Shown: positions 45,971-57,731, numbered from the stretch's first letter. The stretch is DNA of 64,000 nt from Pristionchus mayeri (GCA_036245805.1 BTRK01000006.1:33546901-33610900); one strand, 5' to 3'. Notes: a model not told the origin generated them from the sequence alone. Program-made: numbers and translations.

Positions 45971-48900
45971 ATGCGATTGATGGTCGTTTTATCGATCGGC
46001 CTACTGGCTATGGCTGCAGCGGGCAGCGTGTACGGTAGATACAGGAGCAGCTCCAGGTATAGACTCAGTCTCGATTCTCATCTTTAGAAATGAAAATTTT
46101 AAATAATAATGATTACAGCGAGGGAGGCGATGAGCCTGACGGAGAGCTGTGGGCTCTGCTGGTTGCCGGTTCAAACGGATGGTACAACTACCGCCACCAG
46201 GTACGGTAGGATTACTGTAGGAATATGATATCGATTGATAATTGGCAATTGATAGGCTGACGTAGCTCATTCGTACCACGTGCTGAAGGCTCACGGAGTG
46301 AAGGAGGAGAACATCGTTACGATGATGTACGACGATATCGCAAACAATCCAGCGTGAGTGAGGGATACGGTAGAATGGAATAAGGTAGATCAATCGAGAA
46401 TTGTAGGAACACATACAAGGGAAAACTCTTCAATGGGCCTAATTGGGTGGACTACTATGAGGGAGTCAACATTGATTACAGAGGAGATGTGAGTGGAGAG
46501 AGAAACAGTTCAAAACCATTTCATCGATGAAATATGATGATTGAAGTTGACGCATCATGATGATAGTTGAGCAGGTCTCAATTGATGGTTGTTGCAGGAT
46601 GTGAACTCGGAGAATTTCCTGAATATTCTCAAGGGAAATTCGAGTGGAGTCAGAGGAGGAAACGGACGGGTGATTGAGAGGTGAGCACTGATAAGAGAAG
46701 AGAGCAGCTGATAGAATCGATCGATCGGATTACTGTAGTATTACGGTAGATTATAAGTGTATTGATCGCAGTGGTCCGGATGATCGAGTGTTCGTGTACT
46801 TCACTGACCACGGCGCCGTCGGTCTGATCTCCTTCCCCGATGACATCGTACGTCCTCTTTCCCTTCTATCCATCAATGGAAGATTGTCAGCTGACTACGA
46901 AGTCACTCAACGACGCCCTCAATTGGTCGAATAAGAACAAGAGATTCGCTGACCTCGTCTTCTATCTCGAGGTACACATTCCATTGATCTCTGCTTTGTG
47001 CCTGACACACTGAGAGTGAAATGGGTTGATCATTGATCTTTTAGGCTTGCGAGTCCGGTTCCATGTTCGAGCGTGTGCTGCCATCGAATATCAACGGTGA
47101 GAAGGAGTAAAATCATCTTCCCCCTGCCATATAGATCAGTAAGATGAATGGATTCCTCTTTTCAGTGTACGCAGTCTCCGCAGCCAATGGGAAGGAGTCA
47201 TCATGGGGAACTTACTGCGAGAACGATCGCCATCTACCCTGCCTTGGAGATCTATTCTCAGTATCCTGGATGGAAGACTCGGATGTGGTACGGTAGGCTA
47301 CCGAGATCACATGAATAATTCATAGAAAAATAGCCTTGAGAAGAGGGAAGATAGAACGAAGAAAGCGTTCCCTTCAGGAAGACCTCACCACTGAGACTGT
47401 CGGGCAGCAATTCAAGATCGTGCAGAAGGAGACGAACAAGGTGAGTGATCTTCGATCTTTGATTCCTGATCTCTCATCCTCTCAGAGTCACGTGTGCCAC
47501 TTTGGGAAGATGAAGACGGAGCAAGACCCTGTTAGCTGGTTCCAGGTGCACATTTACCTCTCATTCTAGCGTTTGAGCCTATATATTTGTGATTGCTGAT
47601 GTTACTCACAGCAGCCGTTCATGAAACTTGTCACAATATTCTCTCCTCATCCTTGAATGATTCATTTCAATTACATTTCAGGGCGCTGATAAGTTGAGCA
47701 AGCACGCAAGGAATACACAGGTAATCTTTATTTCAGACAGTTGAAACTTTTGATATTTCGATGATAGTAATCAGTTCTAATTTTCTGAAGGGGGTATTGA
47801 ACAATTGGTTAGCCGTAACTAGGATGACGATGACTAAGAGAGGAATTGAGTGGAAGGGAATGTAGAACAATGGAAGGGAATCGACAGATGGGCAAAGAGG
47901 TTCAATTTCAACCGTGTATAGGGGAATAACAGATCGACAATCGATCAATTATCTAGATTCCGATATCGTAGTCGGGCGAACCGGCGATGTAGGTCTTGAG
48001 GAAGGCAACCTGGACTTCGCGTGGCTGTCGTGATGATTTAACCTGAGAGATCAATAGATATAGATGGTAGTCACATCTTACCGTACCTCGTCAAGTTTCT
48101 GTGCAGCATCGAACCACTTCGTGAGGCGAGGCCAGGTGAAGGAGCCGGGAAAGTCGGACACCTAATTGACGGAGATATCAGTAAGGCCAAAATTTGCACA
48201 AAGTATCTCACCGTGAACTGCTTGACGTCATCGGAGAGCGAGGGGCGAATTGAAGGGATGACTCCTGAAGAGAAATTATGACCATTGTATGATGGCTACT
48301 CACCAGTCGTCAGTGCCCACAATCGATCGAAGAAGGGAAATATCATGTAGTCGGGGAAGCCGGGAGCCGAACCTGAATTAGACAGGGTACTGTGGATCTG
48401 AATGAGTACGAATAGGCCACAGTTCTCACCCGCGAAGAAAGGAGAATCATTGGCTGCCAACTTCTCGCATTCATCCAGGGCGGAGAAACACTTCTGAGAA
48501 ATGATTCTTCACTTTGTAATCAAGTAGGACACAGTTGCCGCGTGTGACCACGGAGAAACTTGCGTATCAACGAGATATTACTGTATTACCGTACCCCGAG
48601 TGCGTCGCGGACCTCCTCGTCGCTCTTATCTCCCTTGAGGGACAAGAAAATTCCCACGTAACCACCGAGGATCTGAGAGAGAGGATAGCATTTGACCTTA
48701 CGATTGATCTTTGATCTCTCACCACAGACAACTGCTCCACTAGTATCCTCTGGCGGGCTCTCACGTATGGATCGGAAGAGATAATGGATGAGTCAGGGAA
48801 GATTCCATCGAGATACTCGGGAACGATCAGGGACTCGAAAACTACCTGAAAATCACGTTGTTCCGGGCGAAAATTGAAAGACGGAGAGAACCATAGCCAA

Positions 48901-51655
48901 AAGGAGGCCAAAAGTGTTCGCTGCTCTATTGGAGGACTCTCACGTGTGGCAGTGGAAATCCGTGGCAGGGACGCGAGCTCTCTTGGCTCCGATTAAACGA
49001 CGCACTCTTGAGTGCGAGAGAGTCGAATGTGAAGAGCACTCCCTCGCTTCCCGCGCCCTCCCTTATCTACCCTTGAGGGAGAGCGCACTCTAGTCGCGCC
49101 GGGTCAGAGAACGTCGCGGATTGCTCCTCTCTCTGTCCGATACTCCTTCAGGGGATTGGACAAATCAGTGTTGAATTGATATTGAAATGGTTCAATACAG
49201 TCTCGAGTAGGTCAAACTCTCACCTTTCCGTCCAATTCGAAGGTGGGAACAGTTCCCTTGGGGTTCTTTTTGAAGTACCACTCGGGTTTAGCCACCAGGT
49301 TGATGTTCACGATCTCTGTACTGAAAATGATAAATTTTCAAAAATTTTCCAGATTAGTGGTGTCGGAATTCATCAACATACAGTATGCCCTTCTTGGCCA
49401 GATAGATGGTCGTGCGCTGTGCGAATGGACAGAAACGCATGGAGTAGAGACGAGCGACGCCATCGGGAAGAGGAGAAGGCTCAGAGTCCCCTGATGAGAT
49501 CAAAGATTAACTTATCCAAGAGATGAAGGATCACCGCTCTTGAGTGCATGCGAGTTCTTGTCTTTGAGTGTAGACGACGACATGGTTACTGTCAGCGATG
49601 AGAATTTCCTGTAAATCGGTGCTAAATAGTTGAAGTCAGAGGATTCGTAACGGAGAAAGAGAGGAACGGGAAGATGGAAGGGAGTATGGAAGGGAGTACT
49701 TGGAGGGGAAGCGAGAGAGAACACGCAGAGAGTGGCAACCAAGCATCGGGTGGTGTGAGTAGGGACTGATATGAGGAGGGTTACGGTAGGTACAGGAGTT
49801 ACTATAGGAGTGCTGGGGTTAATGATACCTACCAAGGCCCGAGAAGAGGTGAAGGAAGGAGAGAAAGAGAGTCGACCAGTGACGACGGACGAAAAAAGCG
49901 GGAGTGAAGTGGAAAATCGAAGAGGACTGTGATATGAGAAGTTTGTTTTGAATGAAAAAGATAACAATGAAAGCAATAATGAGTTAGATTTGCATGCGAG
50001 AAGTTAATAAGAGTGGGAGAATAGTGAGAGTGTGGAGTAAACTAGAGTGCAGTGATGAAAATAAACTGGAGAATTGCATCAGCCCGCAAAGCAATGACAA
50101 GATACTTCGAGGTGGGTCAGAAGGGCAATACACTAAGAAAAACGGGGTTGAGAACAGAGGTATCCAGCGACTTTTTTGCAAAGGAGAGCGTGTTGTTTGT
50201 GAGTCGGCCCAGTGGAGAGAGAACGGAAGAAGAAGAGAAGGAGGGATGGAGGATCCAGGGGAGAGAAGAGAGTTGAGAGAAAAAGAGGTTGTGCATGGAG
50301 TGCTTGCGTACCGAGAGGAATGTGGAAAGAGGTGTAGGGTTGCAGATGAGAAATGAGATCTTCAAGGAACACTTGAACCTTCTAGTATGAAATTACTTTA
50401 CTGTTAAAAAGTAATAGTCTGAATAATGTGGAGTGCGATCTTTATTAGCTTGATATTGGCTGAAACAGGGTACAGAAAGCATGCTTCGGGTTGACGATAC
50501 TATGAGGTTATTGCCACACACAAACTAGAGTGGACTCTTATTATTGTTTTTAACACAAACTACAAAAATAAAAAACCTTGTGATATGTGTTTGTAGAGTA
50601 TCTATTCCTCGTCATTCGGAATTTGTAGTTGAACATTGAAATTTGCCGGGGAAATAACCATAGTTTATAAGAGTAAAAAACTGGTTGTGCATGGCCAAGC
50701 AACAGTACCTAACGTCTAAAAATAGGATTTGCAGAGGACATCAGTGCACCATCGCCTCGAGACGGCAGTTCCATCGAGAGAAGTAGAGATTCAGGTATTC
50801 ACCCATCCTACAGAGCACAACACCATTCGAGACGATCATAATACCACAAATCTATAATTACAGTACCTGAAGAAGATACTGCTGCAGACGAATGATGCTG
50901 ATGAGGCAGAGATCATCCGAGACAGACTCGAGGAGATCAAGATGGTCAAATCGATACTGATTGATTATCTATTGCGAGATACAGCAAATCTAATCATTAA
51001 TTGAATCTGCTCCTGATACTACCTTAGTATATGATGGTAGTTGCAGTTCCAATTAGGCATACACTTTGCAGAAGCACGCGCATGCCCGAAGAACGATGAA
51101 GAGAGTTGTATCTGAGCTGTACGACGACAATGAGGATACGGTACGTGGATCGATAACTGAACAATGTAATCCAGTCAAAACTGAAATTGGAGTAACCAAT
51201 GGATTTGCAGCTGACAGAGAACACTAAGAGACGCGTTTTCTACATGGAGAAAAATGAGGGTGAGTCAATAATCAGTTGCGATTGAGTTCGTGCCTGCTTT
51301 GATCCTTCAGAATCTTCGATCGTCAATTACCCGGAATGCCATCACAAAGTAGTGCACACCTTCAGAAGACTGTGTGTCAACCCAACCGAAGATGTTAGTT
51401 AATGAGAGATCTCGAGTGAACAGGGGCTGAGATTGTCACGTCCCATCTATTCGCATAATTAAGCACCGTGACTTAATGCGATAGTCTCTGTAGAGGCAAT
51501 AATTTGTGAACCAATACAATACGTAATTCCTTGAGATGGAATACTTCATGCCATACATCTTCGTGCTCAACAATCTGTGCAATGCTGAGGCAGGTCGTTC
51601 TCACGATATCATGGAGGCCATCATCGAGCAGTGTCTAGTGAAGGAAATCGATTAA
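45971..51655 (+). CDS. legumain-like asparaginyl endopeptidase
   Basis: A lysosomal C13 cysteine protease that cleaves after Asn. Signal peptide [19 protein letters not shown]. The catalytic domain runs [35 protein letters not shown], the catalytic His in YFTDHGAVG and the catalytic Cys in [10 protein letters not shown], then NWMEDSD-like [10 protein letters not shown] and [12 protein letters not shown]. The exon ending KHARNTQ stops at 47720. The C-terminal prodomain resumes at 50735 after a 3.0-kb intron ([69 protein letters not shown]), in matching phase 0, and ends at TAA 51653. The total of about 463 residues matches full-length legumains. The omega GST gene lies inside that large intron on the other strand. 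The rest of the intron (49584-50734) holds nothing recognised. Confidence 0.88.
47953..49583 (-). CDS. omega-class glutathione S-transferase, nested in a legumain intron
   Basis: A cytosolic thiol transferase or dehydroascorbate reductase-type enzyme. ATG at 49583 ([17 protein letters not shown]). The thioredoxin-like half has the omega active-site Cys in [12 protein letters not shown], then [20 protein letters not shown] with the cis-Pro of the glutathione site. Later exons give [13 protein letters not shown], the helical half ([30 protein letters not shown]) and [10 protein letters not shown], ending SPDYDIGI and TAG. Ten exons, about 267 residues, close to C. elegans GSTO proteins. The intron between the two halves is about 380 nt and carries a GAGTGCGAGAGAG-rich patch near 49010. 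The whole gene is contained within the 47721-50734 intron of the plus-strand legumain gene. Confidence 0.9.
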
Positions 51656-52072
51656 AACAATGCTAACCACTGTAACTATCGGAACGTACCTGTACATTCG
51701 CTTTTGGAACGATAAATTATTCCCCCTATCAATTTATAAACTGATTAATCTGCCATCTTCCCTTTCTCTCATTGATTTTTATTATCGATGGACGTTTACA
51801 TATTCGATTCACCGAGTGTGAGGATGTCGAGTAGAAGAACGAATACGTGAGGAAGTTTATTGACCTGTGGAAGGCAGCTGCTTAGTCTTTGCAATCAAAG
51901 AACCTTCCATGCTAATCACAACTCATCCGAATGAAGCGCATCCAACAGCGCTCTTGAAATATGTTTTTATAACACAGCAATTTTATCAGCGAACTGAAAT
52001 TAGCTGGCGACACAAAGCAAACATTGCCAATTCCTCCTCCCTAAGTGGTTCTCCAGTTGCCCCAGAGTCCTC
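51656..52072. other. intergenic region legumain to channel gene
   Basis: About 400 bases holding the legumain 3' UTR and the channel gene's promoter. No gene is recognised. Confidence 0.4.
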
Positions 52073-54552
52073 ATGACTCCCGGGTTGAGACGGGTTCTCT
52101 GCCTATTCCTCCTTGCTTCGACCTCATCGGCTAATTGTAAGCCATTCTTACGATAATGTTTCTAAAATATTTTGGAGATACCGAAGTCTACAAAGAGTTC
52201 AATGCCCTCAATGCGAAGCTGCACGACCAATTTGTTTGTTCAAGGACTACATCAAGGACTTGGCACCCATCTACACTCTCGGTTTCAGAATCGCCAACTC
52301 TACTGTTAACTGCAATTTTTCATGTCTGGCAAACGCTCCATCAGACTATGAGCCGATGGGAGTCTCCCTCGAACTCAGATACTTCCGAGTGACGAAAATC
52401 GTGAATTTCAATCGCAGAAACACACAGATTTGATCAATTAAAGGACCAAGCATCGCAGTCAGTCGACGCCGTGGTTTCCCTGCTTGTTGTCTGGTACGTT
52501 CCCCAATTAGGTGTGACTGTGATTCTGACGCCCTGAATCAGGCTGGAGAGAAGACTCGCTTGGAACACATCTGAGTATGGGGGCATCTCCTATATCCTAG
52601 TGAGAAGGTCGTTAATTTTCGTGTTCAGATAATTCATGTTTGGTTCTTCGGGTATCGCCTTTAAATTATAAAATTCGAATAATGAGGTGATTGTAGTGAG
52701 TCCATCTGGCAGCCGGATATCTCTCCGTGTGATGCAATCAAGAGAGAGACTGTAGAGGATGAGAAGACGAGCATGGCCAAGGTGAGCTAGCAAGGTACAT
52801 GATACGCCGTGTGCCGATTAACCAAAAATAGGTAACATTATAATCTTGTGATAAGGTTTAGGTGTACTCCAACGGCACCGTGACTATCGACCTCAACTGG
52901 GCGATCTCGTACAGCGCTGATATGGTGGTGAGAACTGAGACATTTGAAACGAAGTTGGCGACTTCTCGACAGATGTCCAATTTCCCCTTCGACTCACACA
53001 ATTTCCGCATGTGTTTCGAGTTGAATCAACTGACTACAGAGGAGGCTTCCTTCCAATTATCACCCTTCATCGATCCAGCCATCAGTGGAAATGTGCTCTT
53101 TCTCGTCGCTCAAACAAATGAGAAATCTTTAAGGTAAACAATGAGTGGGCGTTGGTTTCCCTTCACCAGGAGGCGGTTGAAGAGCAATATGGAGTTACTG
53201 TAAGTTTATGTTCAAACTCGACACTCTACGATGCTCTGCAGATCTATTTCGAGTGCACGATAGTTCGTCATCCCAACTTCTGGGTGAATCTCATCATCAT
53301 CCCTGCTTACTTCCTCGGAGTCCTCGTCATCACTGGCCTCTTCCTGGGAGAAAGAGAGGAGGAAATCGAGGCATCTGTAATCTTCAACTTGACGCCATCG
53401 ATGAGATCCTCCCCTCCTCAGATCAACTACGGTCTCGCAGTCATGATGTCGATTACTGTCATCATCGGAATTCTCGCAGAGGGACTTCCCAAGTCTTCCT
53501 CCCTTCCTACACTGGGTAAATAATTCTCCCCTTTCATTCTCGAGGCTCGAGTTTCGGGGAATTAGGGAGATCTCGCTCTCGCCGATGACGGCATCTGACA
53601 CGACACACATCTTGCAGGCTACTTCGTTCTGGGGCAGCTCATCATCGTCTGCGTCGCCGTCCTCTTCGTCGTCGTGAGAAGAGAGGTCAAGAACGTCGTC
53701 ATCGTCGTCGTTCGCTCCACGCAGAAGAAGAAGAAAATTGAGTGGGAGTGCGACGTAGTCTTCCCTCGACTGCTCCCTTTGCAGGAAAGACTTCTTCAAG
53801 AGTCTCATTGCGCAGCCGAATCGATCGACGGCCTCTCGAGTATTCCTTACTTCCCTCAGGTTATTTATTCTATATATTGCTATAAAATCTATTAGGTTGG
53901 CGCGAAAGTCTTTGTCCATTTTTCAAAACTTTATTTCTTGGGGAAAGGAAAAGCATGAGTTCAAATATACTTGTCCTCATTATTGACAATATGCGCACAA
54001 CGTACCTGCAATGTATGGACTACCTCCCTTTAGAACCCGCCTGGGTGCGAATCAAAGAATTGCTTGAGATCAGACTCGAGACTTCCACGGGAATTGAATG
54101 CTCTGTCTATAAGAACAAGGGCCAGGTCTTCGAAACCAGTAATCAGACGGGGTCTAGAGAATACGGGGGGTGTGGAAGAACCATCCATCCATATTTAGCC
54201 AGTTCCTGCTTTACTATAAAGGCCCATCACCGGCTGTTATTCACTAGGAACGAGGGAGCACCAAAGCGCACTTGCGACGAGCAGTGTTAAAACAAAACCA
54301 TGGACAAAGACTTTCGCGCCAACCTGATATATTATCAGAAATATCATCATCATTATTATTGCAATTATCATTAGGTTCATGGTGCGAGTGGTGTACAGCA
54401 ACTACATGGCCTTCTCTCTCTTCCAATCGGCGCATGCTCTCAACCTCGTCTTCATCCTCTCGGCCTTCGACAGTGAGCAGTATGCGAGGGCGATGGAGAG
54501 AACATCGAAGGATGCCATGATGGCAGATGATGTAAAGAAGCAGAGCATGTAG
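52073..54552 (+). CDS. divergent Cys-loop-family ligand-gated channel lacking the Cys loop
   Basis: A pentameric channel subunit related to nicotinic receptors. Signal peptide MTPGLRRVLCLFLLASTSSA. Extracellular domain: TEVYKEFNALNAKLHDQF, KDYIKDLAPIYTLGF, SVDAVVSLLVVW, AWNTSEYGGISYI, SIWQPDISPCD, VYSNGTVTIDLNW, then MSNFPFDSHNFRMCFEL at the Cys-loop position, where the FPFD core is kept but neither loop Cys is in register. TM1 is FWVNLIIIPAYFLGVLVITG, TM2 is GLAVMMSITVIIGILAEGLP, TM3 is GYFVLGQLIIVCVAVLFVVV, and TM4 follows the MITE intron (ALNLVFILSAF). It ends DDVKKQSM and TAG. The first exon matches TEVYKEF in phase, but the frame must shift at about 52230 and again near 52420, with no room for introns, so the 5' part is damaged, misread in the assembly or misunderstood by me. 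Confidence 0.75.
53892..54327. mobile_element. mariner-type MITE
   Basis: Ends TTAGGTTGGCGCGAAAGTCT and, inverted, TCAGGTTGGCGCGAAAGTCT, flanked by TA (53890-53891 and 54328-54329). It is 436 bp long and lies in the intron before the TM4 exon of the channel. The 111-codon frame inside is not a transposase that I recognise. Confidence 0.85.
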
Positions 54553-54999
54553 ACTACATGATGTATCGGAGTACAACCCAATATAATTCGTTTGGCTAAA
54601 AGTCTTCAGTGCCCCTGATCAAATCATTCATCTTTCAAAAAGTATCTTCGCCTGTAGTTCGGTGGTCAGACCGTTACCAGATCTTCTACTCTTGATGGTA
54701 GACAATCCTGGTCTGTTGGACGATGAGGAGTTGATGAAATTATCATCGATGAAGGACTTGGCAATGTGAGAAGAGACAGTTATTAAATTTATTGCAAGAA
54801 ATCACGAATATAAAGAAAGGACACGTAGGCATCGGATGAAGAGAAGGATTAGTTGTTGCCAATCTCATTTCTCACTTTACATAATTGGATTGGAATGAAT
54901 AGGCATATTCAAAATCAATCAATTACCTCTCCCCTTGTCCTCTCCTCTTCTCCATCCATTCGTTCGTCCCTCCCCCGTGCGAAGAGGTGGTCAAAGAAG
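54553..54999. other. intergenic region channel to phosphatase
   Basis: About 450 bases with no recognised gene; pyrimidine-rich just before the phosphatase start. Confidence 0.4.
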
Positions 55000-57474
55000 A
55001 TGGCAAAGGAGTGAGTTTAGTAGGAGCCCCCCCCCTCCCCCCTCCCCCCTCCACTCCGACCTATAGTTTCCTGTGAGGACGTACCCCCTCCCCCTTCTCC
55101 GTTGTACAATTACCGCCTACCGTATCCTCCCTACTCTACAGCAACCTTCTAAATTACAGTGAAAAGAGTACTCGAAGGAAGAGAGGGAAGAAGGGGAAGA
55201 CTGTCTCGGATGATCCCAAGGACTCGAAGGACAGCAAGGGAAAGACCCGTGAGTGATAATTGACTGATCTTCCTCCACTGATCTTTTTCTCTACAGAGGA
55301 AGGCTCGCAACGATCGATCAGGAGGAGGACAACAAAGAAGAGCAAGGGGAAGGAGGGAGAGGAACCAGCCAAGGAGAAGACTCTCACTGATGAGAAGAAC
55401 AGGTATTGGAGATACAGAGGGAGAGAGATCAAAGATCACTCTGCAGTGTCCGTGGTCGCGTCAAGGGAGCAGCTCGGGGAGGCACGAAGAGGAAGGTCGG
55501 AGCGAGTACTGACAAGTGAGGATGAGAACCAGGAAGGCAAAGATCAAAGATCAATGGTCAGATCTGAGATGCCCGGTCTCACGGAGGCGCCTCGGATTGC
55601 GCCCACTCCGCCCCCTCCCGCACCCGCCCCTGCAACGACTGCAGCACCTGCAGCCGCTGATGGCGGAGGTACAGTACCTCGCCTACCGTACCGCTACCAA
55701 TTCCTTGCAGGTGCCACCACAGTGATCAATAATGTTAATGTTGATCCAGAGCAGCTGACGAAGCACGGCCTCTCCATCCCAGCAGAGCTCAAGGCAACGC
55801 TCTTCGACCCTGAACGAGGTGAGATTACGGTAGTCGAGTTCACCTTTGATCTTTGATCTCTTCCAGACGAACGCAACATCAAGGGCCACGACCCCGACCA
55901 CCCCACACCAGAGCAGCTGAAGCGTCTCCACTCGTTCGTGGCGGTGAGTTAAGCCCCGCCCCTCTAAGCCCCGCCACCTCTAAGCCCCGCCCCTCTAAGC
56001 CCCGCCACCTCTAAGCCCCGCCCCTCTAAGCCCCGCCCCCTCTAAGACCCGCTCCCTTTGCAGCAGTGCATCTCACTCGGTGCCAAAGGACTCATCGAGG
56101 AATTCGACGCCGTCAAAGGATACAACGTGGACCTGCCAGCAAGCACAACAGTGCATCAAGCGAATCCGGGCAAGAACAGATACAGGGGTGAGAATACCGT
56201 ACTCCCACTCTCTGATTGATCTTTGATATTGAGACATCTTCTGCATCGACTCGACGAGAGTGATTCTGAAGGATGGCAAGGAGGGCGACTACATCAATGC
56301 CAATTGGGTGCGAGGAGCGCCCTTCCTCAATGACTTCATCTGCACACAGGTTGGTCACGAAGATCAAAGATCAACTACCAATCATCCCATTCAGGGTCCA
56401 CTCGAGGGGACGATTGTCGATTTCTGGAGGATGGTTGTGCAGGTATACTGTAACCGTATTCGTCGTCTACCGTACTCCTCGCAGGAGAACGTCGGCTACA
56501 TTGTCATGCTGTGCGATATCGTCGAATTGGGGAAGAAGAAGTGTGAGAAGTACGGCTCCCTACCGTAACCCCGTCCATTACCGTATCCTCTTGCAGGTAC
56601 ATCCCCGAGACGCCGTGCGAGCCGGTCACTTACGGAGGTGCGGGATAATCTCTGATCGCTGATCTTTGATCTCTTGTAGACTACAAAGTGACGCTGCTCA
56701 AGTCCTTCGTGGACGGCCATTTCATCAACTCCATCCTCACCGTTGAGATCCCTGAGAAGCAGGCCAGGATCGTCTACCATCACCAGTGGAAGAATTGGTA
56801 AACTTTGTCACCCATAGACTTACCGTAATCCACTGCATCAAGGCCCGATCGCGGTGTTCCCCTCACGGCACTGGCCGGTCTACGAGTACTCCGTCATGCC
56901 CGTCTCACGAAGTGTCCCATGGTCATCCACTGTTCGGCCGGAGTGGGTCAGTTACCGTACCCTCTCGGTACCGTACCCTACCGTACCCTCATGCAGGTCG
57001 CACTGGGACCCTCGTGGCAATCGAATGGCTGCTGCAGACGATCATCAACACTGATGGACCCTACGACATGCGGGAAATGGTGAAGGCACTGCGGAGTGAG
57101 TTACAGTACCCCATCCAGGGTGTACGGTATCCTCCTACCGAAATATTCACTCGTATTCAGACCAACGAGCACATGCGATACAGACGGCTCCGCAGTACGC
57201 TTACGTGGCACAGGTGAACGATCTCTGATCTTTGATCTCATTTATCTCCTTTTCAGGCCATTCTCCGCAAGATGGTCGCCCTGGACTCGTCGAGTGTCGA
57301 GGCAAACAACAAGTACCAGCTCTTCGCAGGTACCGTATCTCTCCCCACTCGCCTACAGTATCCCTTATTCCAGCCGAGATGAAGGTGCTCTCGGGTCCGC
57401 CGATGCCTGCCCCTCCCCCTCCGCCCCCTCCCAGTGAGCCATCGGCCACCGCTGCAGGAGGAACAGCCCCATAA
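55000..57474 (+). CDS. cytosolic protein tyrosine phosphatase with basic N-terminal and Pro-rich tails
   Basis: Removes phosphate from phosphotyrosine. ATG at 55000. The N terminus is Lys/Arg/Ser-rich and probably disordered (STRRKRGKKGKTVSDD), then comes a Pro/Ala linker (RIAPTPPPPAPAPATTAAP). The PTP domain follows with KGYNV and NPGKNRYRD, DYINANWVRGAPFLNDFICT, FWRMVV, the KNW-PDRGVP WPD loop (Asp present), the P-loop HCSAGVGRTGT with catalytic Cys and Arg, and the Q-loop QTAPQY. All catalytic parts are present. It ends with another Pro run (PMPAPPPPPPPSEP) and TAA. Such Lys-rich single-domain PTPs are a large nematode family, from memory. Introns are short, many with the TGATCTTTGATC motif, and one holds a 16-bp minisatellite. 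Confidence 0.88.
55427..57240. repeat. cluster of intronic TGATCTTTGATC motifs
   Basis: Copies of TGATCTTTGATC or its complement at about 55430, 55542, 55846, 56217 (partial), 56361, 56661 and 57224. All lie inside inferred introns of the phosphatase gene, usually within 30 bases of the acceptor. Confidence 0.7.
55950..56056. repeat. minisatellite of 15-16 bp units
   Basis: Seven units of the form TAAGCCCCGCC(C/A)CCTC, the 15- and 16-base variants alternating. It occupies most of the intron between the exons ending HSFVA and starting QCISLGAKG. Confidence 0.85.
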
Positions 57475-57731
57475 GAGAAGAACCCTCAATAGGAGGATGA
57501 CCCACCTTTCTCTCTCGTAGTCGTTTCGGTTGTAACCTCAACGCTACTCACCGTATCATCAAGTAGTGAATAAAGAGGAGAACGAATGCGAGTTTCAGTG
57601 CACTCAACACATTAAGGGACATGGGGCAAAGGGATGGGAAAGCGAACTATTCGCATCCAGAGTTATCTTCTCGGTGTCATCATCTTGAATTTTCTGTTCT
57701 GATCAGTGCGCATTAAACTAGGCCGGCATGG

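Noticed and set aside
49512..50372. Several 70-150 codon frames on both strands
   Set aside because: Purine-rich intron sequence of legumain; open in many frames with no recognisable protein, and the GST start at 49583 is well supported.
53212..53919. 235-codon minus-strand frame with long Asp runs
   Set aside because: Antisense to the channel's TM1-TM3 exons; the Asp run is the complement of a GTC-rich basic stretch.
53955..54290. 111-codon frame within the mariner MITE as a transposase remnant
   Set aside because: No mariner transposase motif (catalytic DDD region) could be recognised.
54244..54576. 110-codon minus-strand frame
   Set aside because: Antisense to the TM4 exon and the end of the MITE; no splice or homology support.
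55427..57240. CRISPR-like array from the repeated GATC motif
   Set aside because: Spacing is irregular, copies occur on both strands and in many genes, and the genome is eukaryotic.
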